A stretch of DNA of 22,477 nucleotides from a virus: the IMG/VR virus record IMGVR_UViG_3300010399_000080, positions 1 to 22,477 of that record. The stretch is one strand, 5' to 3'. The position numbers and the translations under genes were made by a program. Numbering within the stretch: position 1 is the stretch's first letter; every line of letters begins with the position of its first letter. Shown piece after piece: positions 1 through 8,190 of this stretch. The notes under the pieces are model-generated. The model ran no database searches. It had not been told where the DNA came from and saw only the letters and a program-made list of their open reading frames with translations.

Positions 1-491
1 GCAATGTCGAAGGTGATACCCTCGTAGCGCGTCACGCCATCAGCCCAGCCACCGATGCTTTTGCCCTCGGCGTTGGTGACTTCCAGTCCATCGCCGGGCT
101 TGAGTAGGTGCCCATCCGGGTAACCGCGCACACCCATGTGCACGTAGGTCATGTTGAACGGATGGACGAAGTCAGTGTTGTCATCGCAGTCCCAAATGAG
201 CGCGGGCGGGTACACGTCAATACCGCCCTCGGGCGTGGCGCGACGGCCCGCACCAATACGCTTGATGGAACGAATGCGATGGAGTACATCCTCGCCGACA
301 ACGGAGTAGAAGTGTCCAATGTCGGAGTGCAGCAAAGCAAGGTTGGACTCCTTCGGGTCGCCCTGATTGTTGTCCTCGTATACCTGCGCCAGACCCATGT
401 CGCGGAGGTGCATGAACGGGACGGTAATCCGGTACCAGTTGCAGGCTCCAGCTTTTCCCGCGTTGAGAGTCCAGCAGAAGAAATCAGACAC
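1..491 (-). CDS. Partial late-operon protein, possibly glycosyltransferase-like
   Basis: This reading frame is open from a GTG at 491 to the window edge (163 codons), so the C-terminus is missing. An AGGAG ribosome binding site lies six bases before the GTG, and the upstream gene ends only 13 bases away. The N-terminus contains NWYRITVPFMHL at about residues 19-30. A later segment has an acidic WDCDDNTDFVHPFN motif, then a Gly/Asp-rich region. From memory, a WYR motif near the N-terminus and a DxDD-type cluster occur in glycosyltransferase-like phage proteins, which might decorate virions or host surface. That recollection is not a verified match. It is the last visible gene of the leftward late module. 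It could instead be a virion-associated protein of unknown role. Confidence 0.5.
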   Translation of the reverse strand, partial: MSDFFCWTLNAGKAGACNWYRITVPFMHLRDMGLAQVYEDNNQGDPKESNLALLHSDIGHFYSVVGEDVLHRIRSIKRIGAGRRATPEGGIDVYPPALIWDCDDNTDFVHPFNMTYVHMGVRGYPDGHLLKPGDGLEVTNAEGKSIGGWADGVTRYEGITFDI

Positions 492-504
492 GATGGTCTC
501 CTTC

Positions 505-960
505 TTAGTTGACCTTGATTTTGCCGCGAAGGTCGCACGGATAACCAGAGGCTTCGAGGTAGTCAAGCAGCGCGTAGAAGAAATCGCGGTTGAGCTTCAC
601 ACAGCCTGCATGGTCGTCGTACTTGTAGAGCAGTCCGTCATCCATCTGTTCGCCGGTTTCCATGTCCACGCGGGCGAACATACCAAGGATGACTTGCCAC
701 ACTTCGTTGTCGATGTTCGCAACGTGCTGAAACTTACGCGTCGGGTCGAACCCATCCGCGCGCACAAACTTGCCGAGCGTCGAGAGCGTCTGACGCATGT
801 CTCGCTGCTCAACGAGGTTCGTTCGTGTCTCACGCATCTTACCAGCCGCAGCGCGCCCAAGGGAGCCCGGTGCCACAGCAGCGCCGAGCAGCCCGAGGGT
901 GCCTGCGTTCTGGCTTTTGATGCGATTGACCTTGAGTTGTGCCTTGTCGCTCAGACTCAC
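505..960 (-). CDS. Hypothetical late-module protein, 151 aa
   Basis: I do not recognise this protein. The start is a GTG at 960 with AAGGAG five bases upstream. The first 45 residues are basic and Ala/Gly-rich, with a short hydrophobic run (TLGLLGAAVAPGSLG) that is too short for a clear membrane span. The rest is mixed helical, with acidic and aromatic residues near the end (DFFYALLDYLEASGYPCDL). It lies three genes downstream of the capsid gene, in the same operon and 22 bases after the preceding stop. A head-completion or virion role is possible from position alone, but no motif supports it. Confidence 0.65.
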   Translation of the reverse strand: MSLSDKAQLKVNRIKSQNAGTLGLLGAAVAPGSLGRAAAGKMRETRTNLVEQRDMRQTLSTLGKFVRADGFDPTRKFQHVANIDNEVWQVILGMFARVDMETGEQMDDGLLYKYDDHAGCVKLNRDFFYALLDYLEASGYPCDLRGKIKVN

Positions 961-982
961 GGTCTCTCCTTCCTGCGTTGTC

Positions 983-1210
983 TTACCGCGACTTCGCTCC
1001 GGGCTTCACAACGTCAGCCCCACCGCGCGCAGCACCAACCGAGGGATTCACAACCTTCTGGCTGAGAACCTTCGACTTGTTCTGCGGCACCTTGAGACTC
1101 GCCGGATTGCCCTTGTCCGTACTGGAGTCATTGCCCTGCGGATTCACGACCTGCTGATTCAGCACGACGCGCCGCTGCGGCTGCTCCACGGGATTGCCAC
1201 GCTTCGCCAT
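983..1210 (-). CDS. Small basic Asn/Gln-rich hypothetical protein, 75 aa
   Basis: I chose the ATG at 1210 because AGGAG and AGAGG sequences sit just upstream. Starting further upstream would add an Arg-rich tail that reads like non-coding sequence. The product is short and polar, rich in Lys, Asn, Gln and Val. Short patterns recur: VVLNQQVVNPQ near residue 15 and VLSQKVVNPS near residue 52, which suggests an internal duplication of a V-x-x-Q-x-V-V-N-P motif. No cysteine pair or membrane segment is visible. It lies between two other small genes downstream of the capsid gene. Function is unknown; low complexity suggests a flexible or virion-associated peptide, which is only inference. Confidence 0.6.
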   Translation of the reverse strand: MAKRGNPVEQPQRRVVLNQQVVNPQGNDSSTDKGNPASLKVPQNKSKVLSQKVVNPSVGAARGGADVVKPGAKSR

Positions 1211-1241
1211 GTTTGTACCTCTCCTGCGCGACGCGCAGTGG

Positions 1242-1451
1242 TTAGTAGCTCTTGTTGGCCTTTCGCGCCCGACGAACAGCTTCCTCGGCCGTGTCCTTGT
1301 TCTGCGCACCCTTCACGTAGTCGGACTCGGTTTTGTTCATCTTGATGGGCGGAGGTGGATTGGTGAAGACCTTCATGTCGGCATCCATGCCCGAAGTGTC
1401 AACAGGAGCGGCGTAGTTGCCGACCCTCATGATGGGGTTCTTGCGTGCCAT
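1242..1451 (-). CDS. Small hypothetical protein, 69 aa
   Basis: This starts at ATG 1451, two bases beyond the stop of the upstream gene, so translation is probably coupled. The N-terminus is MARKNPIMRVGNYA. A proline stretch (NPPPPIK) lies near residue 31, and the C-terminus is basic and helical (AEEAVRRARKANKSY). I do not recognise a family. It is one of three consecutive small proteins after the capsid gene, where phages often encode head-decoration or head-tail connector components. Nothing in the sequence singles out one of those roles. Confidence 0.6.
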   Translation of the reverse strand: MARKNPIMRVGNYAAPVDTSGMDADMKVFTNPPPPIKMNKTESDYVKGAQNKDTAEEAVRRARKANKSY

Positions 1452-1453
1452 AG

Positions 1454-1762
1454 TTACGCCCCCGGTTTCGCAGGGATAGGATTCGTCGAGGGACTCGCCC
1501 CGAACGAACGCACATCCTTGCCTGTCGCGAAAGCAGACACGTCAGCAATCTTGGGATTGCTACCGTTGCACTCGGTCTTGTAGTCTGCACTGGTCATCGG
1601 ATTACCAAGCGCGCCGGGCGTCGCCTCGCTGTCCTGCTCGGCATCCTTTTGCGCCGTCATGTTGACGCCGATGGGGATAGGCAGGTTGTCGATACCGTCC
1701 ACGGGACCGGGGTCAGGAGCAACTTTGCTCTGCCACCGGGGCGGACGCTTTCTGTCAGCCAT
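1454..1762 (-). CDS. Hypothetical protein downstream of the capsid gene, 102 aa
   Basis: The ATG at 1762 follows a GAGGT-type ribosome binding site and lies 72 bases after the capsid gene stop. The protein is rich in Pro, Gly, Ala and Asp and opens with a basic MADRKRPPRWQSK. No hydrophobic segment or cysteine pair is visible, so much of it may be disordered. Small genes directly after a capsid gene are often decoration or connector proteins, but this composition is not diagnostic. The gap between the capsid stop and this start is the longest in this part of the operon; I see no terminator-like hairpin with a T-run in it. Confidence 0.6.
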   Translation of the reverse strand: MADRKRPPRWQSKVAPDPGPVDGIDNLPIPIGVNMTAQKDAEQDSEATPGALGNPMTSADYKTECNGSNPKIADVSAFATGKDVRSFGASPSTNPIPAKPGA

Positions 1763-1834
1763 GTATGTACCTCACAGAGACAGCAGGGGCCGCCACCCGA
1801 GAGCAGCGGCCCCATACTGGCTAAGCTACTTGGA

Positions 1835-2878
1835 TTACGTCACCAAGTTGAGCTTGTTGTTGACGCCCTTGATGACGCCGTTCGCCTTCTCAGCGAGCAC
1901 TTCCAGCGTGCACTCGCCCACGACGAACCCGGCCACCGAGTCACCGCGCTTACCGACCAGCTCGTGATGAACTGGACGCAGCCACGCGATGCGGTTGATG
2001 GCACGCGACAGGAAGAACATCTGACCACCGGTCGCCGTCGCCGACGCCGTAGCGGTCGTGGTGTTCGTGCTCTCAGGCACCCACCGGTCCAGCACAATCT
2101 GAATCAGACCGAAGTCCGAATCATAGAAGTCGATTGCGCCGACCAGCTTCTTGTCCACCGCCGCGATGTTCTTGGCGTAGACGTTGCCCGCAGCCGCACC
2201 CGGAACCGCGAAGGACGAAATCTGGCGCTTGACCTTCGGCGACACATAGACCTGCTCGGGGTTGCCACCCTGATTGTAGATGGCGTTGAGCATGTCGTTG
2301 AAGTCACCGACGGTAAGCTGACCGTCATGCGTCGCATCGCCGCCCGTACCGGCATTGGCACCCGCGAAGGCGGTGTTCGTGGCGATGAACGCCTGAAAAC
2401 CGCGCATCACGCGCGCAGTGCCCGAGGCACCAGTAGCGGTCGAGAGGTTACCGAAGCAGAGACGCTCCAGCTTGATGGCCAGTTCCTTACCGGCCTTCTG
2501 AACCTCGTACGCGTACTGGTCTGCGAAGCCCGCCGTGTCAACGGCGCGCTGCGACTCGGACAGACCAATGTCCTTGCGGAGAATCATGGTCACGTTGTAC
2601 TCGCGAATCGGCACCGTCGTGGTGTCGAGACTCCAGTCAGCGCCTTCCACCGCACCCAACAGGGTGTTCGGGACAGTGCCAACGGCCGCGAGCGAATCCT
2701 GCAACCACTGGTGATAGATGTGTCGGCAGCCCACCTTCGGGGCCTGCGACACGAACGGCGTATCGTACGGCGAGATGTTGGTAATCTGCTCCAACAGGTC
2801 TTCCTTCGCGACGCCGGACTTGAGGTCCGCACCGTCGAAGGCGTACGCGCCGAAGTTGAAAGTTGCACTACCCGGCAT
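1835..2878 (-). CDS. Major capsid protein, SU10-type (DUF5309-like)
   Basis: This 347-residue protein should form the icosahedral shell. The N-terminal region LLEQITNISPYDTPFVSQ (about residues 28-45), followed by a conserved HQWLQDSL, matches my memory of the SU10/DUF5309 major head family, an HK97-fold group. The length is typical. The middle carries TVPIREYNVTMILRKDIGLS and then helices rich in Glu and Lys. A Gly/Thr/Ala-rich loop at about residues 275-290 could be surface-exposed. The start is ATG 2878 with GAGGA upstream. It lies directly downstream of a scaffold-like gene, the normal order in phage head modules. No separate prohead protease is recognisable next to it. Confidence 0.9.
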   Translation of the reverse strand: MPGSATFNFGAYAFDGADLKSGVAKEDLLEQITNISPYDTPFVSQAPKVGCRHIYHQWLQDSLAAVGTVPNTLLGAVEGADWSLDTTTVPIREYNVTMILRKDIGLSESQRAVDTAGFADQYAYEVQKAGKELAIKLERLCFGNLSTATGASGTARVMRGFQAFIATNTAFAGANAGTGGDATHDGQLTVGDFNDMLNAIYNQGGNPEQVYVSPKVKRQISSFAVPGAAAGNVYAKNIAAVDKKLVGAIDFYDSDFGLIQIVLDRWVPESTNTTTATASATATGGQMFFLSRAINRIAWLRPVHHELVGKRGDSVAGFVVGECTLEVLAEKANGVIKGVNNKLNLVT

Positions 2879-2937
2879 GGGTGGTGTCCTCGCTGCTTAA
2901 AGCAGCACTTCGACTACGTTGAACTTGAAATCTCCTT

Positions 2938-4251
2938 TCATCGCTGACCGAAGATTTCGGGGGGAAGGAAGCGACCAATGGTAGCATGACGCCACTGCGC
3001 AGCCGACTGCGAGCCGGGGGCTTCACCCTCGCGGCGCATTGCAGCGGCCATCGCATTGATATCATCCTGCGAAGGCCCAACGATACCGGGCGTCTCCGCA
3101 GCACTGCTACCACCAGCGGAGCCATGCACGATGCCAGCGTCTTTCAACGCCTTGTCGCGAAGCTCCATACGGACCTGTTCACGAGCCGCCAAGTCATCCT
3201 CAACTCGGCCAGCTTCCGCGCGAGAGACGGTGCCGGGCGCACCCGGAACACCTCCACGAGCCTTGACGAACTCAGTATAACCGAGTTCCGCAGCGCGTAC
3301 CTCTCGACCCGTTGCACGGAGCGCCTGCATGGAGTCCGTGAGCAGGGGGTTCATCCTCAAGAAGAGGTTGAACTCGTCGTCGTTGATGTACTGAGAGTCA
3401 GGGTACTTATCCGCCATGAAGGCGTTGACCTCAGCCCACCGAGCCGACTCGGCGTTACGTGCATGGTCTGCACGGTCACGCTCATCCACCGCAACCGCCT
3501 TGGAAGTTTCGCGAGCGACTTCACTGGTCGCCTCCGCGTACTCCACGGCGCTATCACCGTCGAATCCAGATTCGCGCACCTTCGACAGCATCTTGTCGAG
3601 GCGGGCCTTTGCCAGTTCGAGAGCCGGGTGTGATTTCGGCACGAACGGCGAGACCGGTGCTACGGCCGGGGCAGCCGCAGGCGGGGCGGCGATGGTAGCA
3701 GCCGAGGGTGTAGTGGTCAGCCGAGTCTCGGCCGCCTCCGCACGTCTCAGTGCATCCTTCGCCATGTTTGCGAGATGGCCCGCACCCTTCAACGCTTCAT
3801 CGACAGTCTTGTACTTGCCCATGTACAGGCCATTCGCGTCCTTGAGGGACTCGAATGCCGAGAGCAGGTTCGCAGCCGCTTCCGCGTTAGGTGCGTCCGT
3901 CTTGACCACTGGCGCGGGCGTCGTCACCGGCTGCTGAACGGGTTGTCCGTTCGGTGCAGTCAGCTTCGGCGTCACTACCGTGGTCGGTGCTCCCTCCGTC
4001 GTTGCGGGTTGTCCGCTTGCCGGGGGCGTGTACTTGACACCGTGTCCCGCGAGGAACTCGGTGATTTGTTCAGTCGTTGCACCATCGGCCCTCGCGCGTT
4101 CCGCGATGGCGACAGCAGCTTGCTGTGAGTTCGGAGGATTGCCGTGGCCCCAACCAATAGCGGCCATAGGGTTAATCACTTCGTCCTGCACGATGGTCTT
4201 CGCGAGATGCTTGGTAAGAGCAATCTCAGCAGCACTTCTACCCAGTTCCAT
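2938..4251 (-). CDS. Putative head scaffolding protein, 437 aa
   Basis: The position immediately before the capsid gene, the length and the composition all suggest a scaffold that guides prohead assembly and is then lost. The protein is rich in Ala, Glu, Arg and Pro. A Pro/Thr/Ala/Val-rich linker covers about residues 73-120, with another Ala/Pro linker around residues 187-203. Between and after these are charged, probably coiled-coil helices (ALKGAGHLANMAKDALRRAE; later AEAGRVEDDLAAREQVRMEL). The C-terminus is basic to neutral and ends FLPPEIFGQR; C-terminal segments contact the capsid in known scaffolds. The start is ATG 4251 with GGAG five bases upstream. No direct homology is recognised, so the assignment is contextual. 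Confidence 0.7.
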   Translation of the reverse strand: MELGRSAAEIALTKHLAKTIVQDEVINPMAAIGWGHGNPPNSQQAAVAIAERARADGATTEQITEFLAGHGVKYTPPASGQPATTEGAPTTVVTPKLTAPNGQPVQQPVTTPAPVVKTDAPNAEAAANLLSAFESLKDANGLYMGKYKTVDEALKGAGHLANMAKDALRRAEAAETRLTTTPSAATIAAPPAAAPAVAPVSPFVPKSHPALELAKARLDKMLSKVRESGFDGDSAVEYAEATSEVARETSKAVAVDERDRADHARNAESARWAEVNAFMADKYPDSQYINDDEFNLFLRMNPLLTDSMQALRATGREVRAAELGYTEFVKARGGVPGAPGTVSRAEAGRVEDDLAAREQVRMELRDKALKDAGIVHGSAGGSSAAETPGIVGPSQDDINAMAAAMRREGEAPGSQSAAQWRHATIGRFLPPEIFGQR

Positions 4252-4290
4252 TGTCTCTCCCTCGGGGTCGTCCCGTGGTTGAGGTGGATG

Positions 4291-4491
4291 TTACCGCTTC
4301 TTTCGTGTACCTTTGAGCGGATTTTTACGCTCGGAGTGATGGTATTCGCCACCATGCTCCGCTTCGTTTCGCTTTTCGCTCATGAAGATGGCCTTCTCCT
4401 GTGGAGAGCCGTGCTTCACGATTGGTCCATTTGGGCCGCCGCTATGCAGCTTGCCCGCCTTTCCTTTCTTGAACACTTCTGAGCTAGGCAT
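4291..4491 (-). CDS. Small basic protein, DUF6496-like
   Basis: This 66-residue protein contains FKKGKAGKLHSGGPNGPIVK followed by QEKAIFMSEKR. From memory, this is the pattern of a small phage and bacterial family (DUF6496-like) of unknown function. I chose ATG 4491: a GGAG lies eight bases upstream, and the start overlaps the end of the HNH gene by eight bases. The C-terminus is strongly basic (SERKNPLKGTRKKR), which could suit DNA or RNA binding. It sits between the HNH and scaffold genes in the head module. Confidence 0.7.
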   Translation of the reverse strand: MPSSEVFKKGKAGKLHSGGPNGPIVKHGSPQEKAIFMSEKRNEAEHGGEYHHSERKNPLKGTRKKR

Positions 4492-4771
4492 TCTCCTTTC
4501 TCCGACTCTTCTCACGGAGACGATGACAGTTCGCGCAAACAATATCGCACTTTGCTATCTCGTCCAAAAGGACTTCAAGCGTGATACTTGCGATGTTGGA
4601 AGCGATAGTGAACTTCTTCGTGGAAGGGTCACGATGGTCGAAGTCCATACAAACAGGGTCAAACGAATGACCGCAATCGGTGCATGGCTTAGACTTTATC
4701 GCATTAAGAACTAGACGGCGTCGTGCGGTATGGGCACGACGATTTCGTTTTTGTTTCTCCGTGGAGGCCAC
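4484..4771 (-). CDS. HNH endonuclease (copy 1)
   Basis: This 95-residue protein is probably a small HNH nuclease that nicks or cuts DNA. Zinc ligands appear as CTDC (residues 30-33) and CANC (79-82). The catalytic core shows MDFDH (His46) and NCHR (Asn81, His83). The N-terminus is very basic. It closely resembles the second HNH gene at 9527-9874 in the same operon: both carry CTDCGH, VCMD-x-DH, EIAKC and VCANCHRLR. The GTG start at 4771 shares a base with the upstream TAG stop, and its end overlaps the next gene by eight bases. Its position between portal and scaffold genes fits a free-standing homing-type insertion, though a packaging-linked role is also possible. Confidence 0.88.
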   Translation of the reverse strand: MASTEKQKRNRRAHTARRRLVLNAIKSKPCTDCGHSFDPVCMDFDHRDPSTKKFTIASNIASITLEVLLDEIAKCDIVCANCHRLREKSRRKENA

Positions 4772-5175
4772 TAGAAGTCCTCCAAGGGGTCGTAAGCCTC
4801 GGGGGTCGCTGATTGGTTAACGCCGACAACAGGAGCAACTTTGCCCTGCTGACGTTTCAGTTCATATTGTCGGTCGCTCGTCATCTGACCCATCGCCTCG
4901 TGAATGCGATTGAAGTCAGCTTCGGCGGTTACAGCCTCGAAGAACTTGAGTAGACCTTCAATGGATGCAACCCCTCCAGCGAGGAAGTCATCCGGGTACT
5001 CGTCCTTACGTTTCTGCGACCGGTCAAGCCAGAGTTCGCGCATGGATTCACGCACGGACTCCAAGTACGGCTTGAACGCCGTTTCGTAGGCGGGACTCAT
5101 GAGCACGAACTGAATGAGACTCAGGTCTTGCTCAGTGAGCTTTCGCGCCTCGAAGAATGGACGTACGGAAGGCAA
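4771..5175 (-). CDS. Hypothetical protein downstream of the portal, 134 aa
   Basis: The start is a TTG at 5175, supported by a strong AGGAGG five bases upstream; no better ATG or GTG is available. The protein is predicted helical and charged (TEQDLSLIQFVLMSPAYETAFKP near the start, then WLDRSQKRKDEYPDD). The tail is acidic and proline-containing (PEAYDPLEDF). It follows the portal gene by 13 bases and precedes the HNH gene. Its place between portal and scaffold suggests a head or assembly role, but I recognise no family and no catalytic motif. Confidence 0.65.
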   Translation of the reverse strand: MPSVRPFFEARKLTEQDLSLIQFVLMSPAYETAFKPYLESVRESMRELWLDRSQKRKDEYPDDFLAGGVASIEGLLKFFEAVTAEADFNRIHEAMGQMTSDRQYELKRQQGKVAPVVGVNQSATPEAYDPLEDF

Positions 5176-5188
5176 CTAGCCCTCCTTT

Positions 5189-7225
5189 CTAGGCCGCCAT
5201 CTGCGGCAGTTGATGCGCGAGATTCGGTGGTGCAAGCATCCCTTGTGCAGAGCCGGCCGGCATACCCGGCAGTGACTGGAGGCCCAAAGCCGCGAGCGGC
5301 CCGACTCCCGCTCCGAGACCGCCCGGCCCGGCGATTTGGCCGGACGTAGGGACGTTCTGGAGGAAGGATTGGGGCGTACCCGCCATGCCTTGTCCACCGA
5401 GCAGAGCACCTTCGTTCATCTGGAGCAGGGCCTTGAGACGCGGGTCCTGCATGAAGATTTCGTTGATGTTCGGCACGTCAAATGCACGGAAGATGCTACG
5501 CCAGAAGTTCACCACATTGATTTGGCCCATGACGGCCTGACCAATCGGTGTGCCCATAGCGCCGAGAAGCTGCACGAGAGCCTGCTGCTGCATCCCCTTC
5601 GACAGCCCGACTGATGCGCCAAGTGCCCTCGCTGCGTAGTTCGGCGTCAGGTCGTAACCATTGAGCCGCTCTCGCGAGCCGGGGATAGGCGTTTGGGTGA
5701 CGGGGTCGAGTAGGGCTCCGTCGCCGAGAATGAGAACCTCGACGGGGAGTTCGAGAAACTGCTTATCGAGCGCGACGAACATGTTCGCCATCGGTTCGAG
5801 AAGCATCTCTTCGTAAATGCGCGACTCTAGGAGCAGTCGCGTGCCGGCCGCTTCACGGCGACCCACGAACTCTCGTGCGGTCTGTCGGCTATCAGCACCT
5901 TGCAGGCCGGCGACAACATCGTCTTGGATGCCCGTGCCCATATTAGCGAGCATGCGCATCTGTCCAATCTTGTCGTCTGCGATGGTCAGGCCCTGTACGT
6001 TGTGCTGGACAGGCTGGACCATCTCTGATGGATTGCCGTTCACCGGGACAAACTTACCGGGGCGCGCGTACAGGTTCTTAGTGACGAGCCCAGCAGCACG
6101 GTTGTAGAACCACATCGGGTCAACGAGCAAGTCCGCAGCGTCGAGCGACTGGTTCAGGTACCGGTTCGCGACAATCTGAATCTTCTCCACGACCTCGCCC
6201 TTGCCGGGCGCGTAGAAGTAGTGCATATCCGGCGTCGGCGTGAAGGCGACGAACGGAAGCAGGCCGTGGTTGTAAGGGTTCGGCTTGTTGCGCATCAGGT
6301 AGCGGCGGTTGGCCACTGTGATGACACGCTGCATGACGCCGTCAGGCGCATATTCGGACGGGATAGTGCCCCACATTTCGAGAATCTCAATGGGGCGACT
6401 GTACTTGTCCATGAAACGCGCCGTTTCATCGTCCATCCCGGTACGAACTTGAAAGCGCCTGAGGGACGTGCTGGCATACGCATTGCCTTTGCCGACTGCA
6501 CCTTCCATTTCCAAACGGCGAAGCTCGTTCTTGTCGAACGCGCCGATGGAAGCGAGGTAGCGAATGTCGTCAAGGTCGAGGAAATAGCGGCGCACGACCC
6601 ACTTCATCTGGTCGAGGCGCGGGACACAGGGCTGCGGGAAGAAATCGAGAAGGTCGATGAGCATGGACTCGGGTCCATCGAACATCGTGACCGGCTGCTT
6701 CTTGATGTGCCGGACAATCTTCCCGCTGAGCGGTGCGCGGTCCACATACTCCACGACACGCATCGGCTGGTCTTTCTTCCAGCCAATCTGCATGACCGCG
6801 ACCCCATATAGGTCTGCGGAGACGACAGCGTCAACCTGCTTGAGGAAGCACTTGTCGTCCTTCATCTGCGCGGAGATGAGGGCCTCGCGCTTGCGTGCGA
6901 TGGGCATATCGTCCGGGCCGTAGCCAAGGAACGAGACCACCGGGTAGTCGGCGAGCGAAGTCGCTACCTTGCGTGCTGCGTCGGCCCAAATCGCCGAGAA
7001 GATGAGCGGGATGTGGACATTGTTCTTGTGAGGATGGAACCGGCCGGACCAGTTCCCTCGCCACAGGTCATAGAGCCGTGGCCACTTGGCTCGCACGCCC
7101 CAAAAGTGCTTCTCGCTGTACTGCATGTGGTCCACGACGAGATTGCACAACTGCTCGCGGAACGCCACGCCGGACAGACGAACGAAGGTCTGGTCGTAGT
7201 AAGTGGAGGTTGACGTATCACTCAT
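5189..7225 (-). CDS. Portal protein, 678 aa
   Basis: This is the likely portal, a dodecameric ring at one capsid vertex through which DNA enters and leaves. Supporting features are its length, its place between the packaging genes and the scaffold/capsid pair, and an internal core with WRGNWSGRFHPHKNNVHIPL (about residues 54-73). Other portal-like segments are NPYNHGLLPFVAFTP and the region GEVVEKIQIVANRYLNQSLDAAD near residue 363. The C-terminal 100 residues are rich in Gly, Pro, Gln, Leu and Ala, probably flexible. ATG 7225 overlaps the exonuclease stop (ATGA), with GAGG upstream. Podovirus-like portals of this size are common, but the exact family is not proven here. Confidence 0.85.
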   Translation of the reverse strand: MSDTSTSTYYDQTFVRLSGVAFREQLCNLVVDHMQYSEKHFWGVRAKWPRLYDLWRGNWSGRFHPHKNNVHIPLIFSAIWADAARKVATSLADYPVVSFLGYGPDDMPIARKREALISAQMKDDKCFLKQVDAVVSADLYGVAVMQIGWKKDQPMRVVEYVDRAPLSGKIVRHIKKQPVTMFDGPESMLIDLLDFFPQPCVPRLDQMKWVVRRYFLDLDDIRYLASIGAFDKNELRRLEMEGAVGKGNAYASTSLRRFQVRTGMDDETARFMDKYSRPIEILEMWGTIPSEYAPDGVMQRVITVANRRYLMRNKPNPYNHGLLPFVAFTPTPDMHYFYAPGKGEVVEKIQIVANRYLNQSLDAADLLVDPMWFYNRAAGLVTKNLYARPGKFVPVNGNPSEMVQPVQHNVQGLTIADDKIGQMRMLANMGTGIQDDVVAGLQGADSRQTAREFVGRREAAGTRLLLESRIYEEMLLEPMANMFVALDKQFLELPVEVLILGDGALLDPVTQTPIPGSRERLNGYDLTPNYAARALGASVGLSKGMQQQALVQLLGAMGTPIGQAVMGQINVVNFWRSIFRAFDVPNINEIFMQDPRLKALLQMNEGALLGGQGMAGTPQSFLQNVPTSGQIAGPGGLGAGVGPLAALGLQSLPGMPAGSAQGMLAPPNLAHQLPQMAA

Positions 7226-7845
7226 GGAGTCGCCTCAAGGCCCGCTTTTACGAGCCATGTAGGAAGGTCGGTGAGGCGGACGAAGCCGCGCGGTCCTATC
7301 AGGCCGCCGTGCTCACAGACATAGAAGAAGAGGTCGCGCGTGAGTTGAACGTCGGACGCGCAGTAGGTGAACAGTTCTGCCCACCGGCCACGTTGTGCGA
7401 GTTCCTTCGCGTTGCTGCCGTGGTTGATTTTACCCCGCCCGAGGTTCCGCTTTGCGGTCGTATCGAGCGTCATGTCTCCCTTGGTGCCTACAAACCCGCG
7501 TGTGGCCATGACCCTCGCGAGTTCGGTATACAGGTCTACGTGGTGTCGGAGCGAGAGCCGTCGTCCGACGAGTCCTTCGACCACTGGCACGTCAAATCGT
7601 TCGCTGGAGTAACCGACCACAACATCTGCAAGTTCGAGGTGGCGTGCGGCGGCGTTGATGGTGAAGTCGTCGTAGAAGTGAACCCAGCCGTCTTCCGAAT
7701 CCCATATCGCGAGGGCCGAAACGCCACCCTCGCCTCGCCGCAGAGCATCCCAACCAGCTTCATGATTGCAGTCGCGGTTGTGACCGCACGGGCAAAGGTC
7801 TTCGGCATGTTTGCGCGTCTCCAAGTCGAATACGAGAATGTGCAC
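7222..7845 (-). CDS. DEDD-family 3'-5' exonuclease-like protein
   Basis: The protein has the three RNase H-fold exonuclease motifs. VFDLET gives Asp7 and Glu9 at the N-terminus. VVVGYSSERFDVPVV supplies the second acidic motif. YCASDVQLTRDLF supplies the last, with Tyr four residues before Asp as in DEDDy enzymes. It should remove nucleotides from DNA or RNA 3' ends using two metal ions. The N-terminus also holds a Cys/His cluster (CPCGHNRDCNH) that may bind zinc. I prefer GTG 7845, seven bases from AGGAG; a TTG at 7848 is the alternative. It sits between a structural gene and the portal and overlaps the portal start by four bases, an odd place for a replication-type nuclease. The upstream 112 bases hold no convincing gene. 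Confidence 0.8.
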   Translation of the reverse strand: MHILVFDLETRKHAEDLCPCGHNRDCNHEAGWDALRRGEGGVSALAIWDSEDGWVHFYDDFTINAAARHLELADVVVGYSSERFDVPVVEGLVGRRLSLRHHVDLYTELARVMATRGFVGTKGDMTLDTTAKRNLGRGKINHGSNAKELAQRGRWAELFTYCASDVQLTRDLFFYVCEHGGLIGPRGFVRLTDLPTWLVKAGLEATP

Positions 7846-7957
7846 CAAGGCACTCCTTTCCGGGACGGGAGCGGCCGGTCCGCCTCGACATCCGCAGCCA
7901 GCTTAGCCGCTACCGCGCGCACGCTGCAACGTGCTCCGTTCGGAAGCCGCTCACCGC

Positions 7958-8188
7958 CTAAATCTGTTGAGGCGTCGGGACGGCCGAGGGTTCAATCTCG
8001 ACCTGTTCCTTGAAAATGCTTGAGACGCCGAAATCATTCTTCCACGCCTCGACACCGTTGAGGTAGGTGAAGATGTGGTAGGTGCTCGCCTGATAGGCTT
8101 GAACCTTATGGTCGAGCACGTAGAAGGACGCGTTGAGTCCGGTCCCGAGTATCGTGACCTTGATGCACTTGATTTTCTTCTCGGCCAT
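7958..8188 (-). CDS. Small hypothetical protein, 76 aa
   Basis: The ATG at 8188 follows a GAGGT ribosome binding site and starts two bases after the collar-like gene stops. The sequence alternates hydrophobic and polar residues (KCIKVTILGTGLNASFYVLDHKV), which suggests beta strands. The C-terminus is acidic and Pro-rich (EIEPSAVPTPQQI). No cysteine pair or membrane helix is present. Its close coupling to the tail-collar-like gene suggests a related virion role, such as a small tail or fibre-associated protein, but I recognise no family. Confidence 0.6.
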   Translation of the reverse strand: MAEKKIKCIKVTILGTGLNASFYVLDHKVQAYQASTYHIFTYLNGVEAWKNDFGVSSIFKEQVEIEPSAVPTPQQI

Positions 8189-8190
8189 AG

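Noticed and set aside
1649-2947. 432-codon plus-strand open frame
   Set aside because: It lies opposite the capsid gene and has Arg/His-rich shadow composition; the minus-strand capsid reading is clearly real.
7849-7957. Small extra gene between the 76-aa gene and the exonuclease-like gene
   Set aside because: The one open frame starting at 7922 continues through the exonuclease gene in another frame and loses protein-like composition; the gap is more likely a spacer with the exonuclease ribosome binding site.
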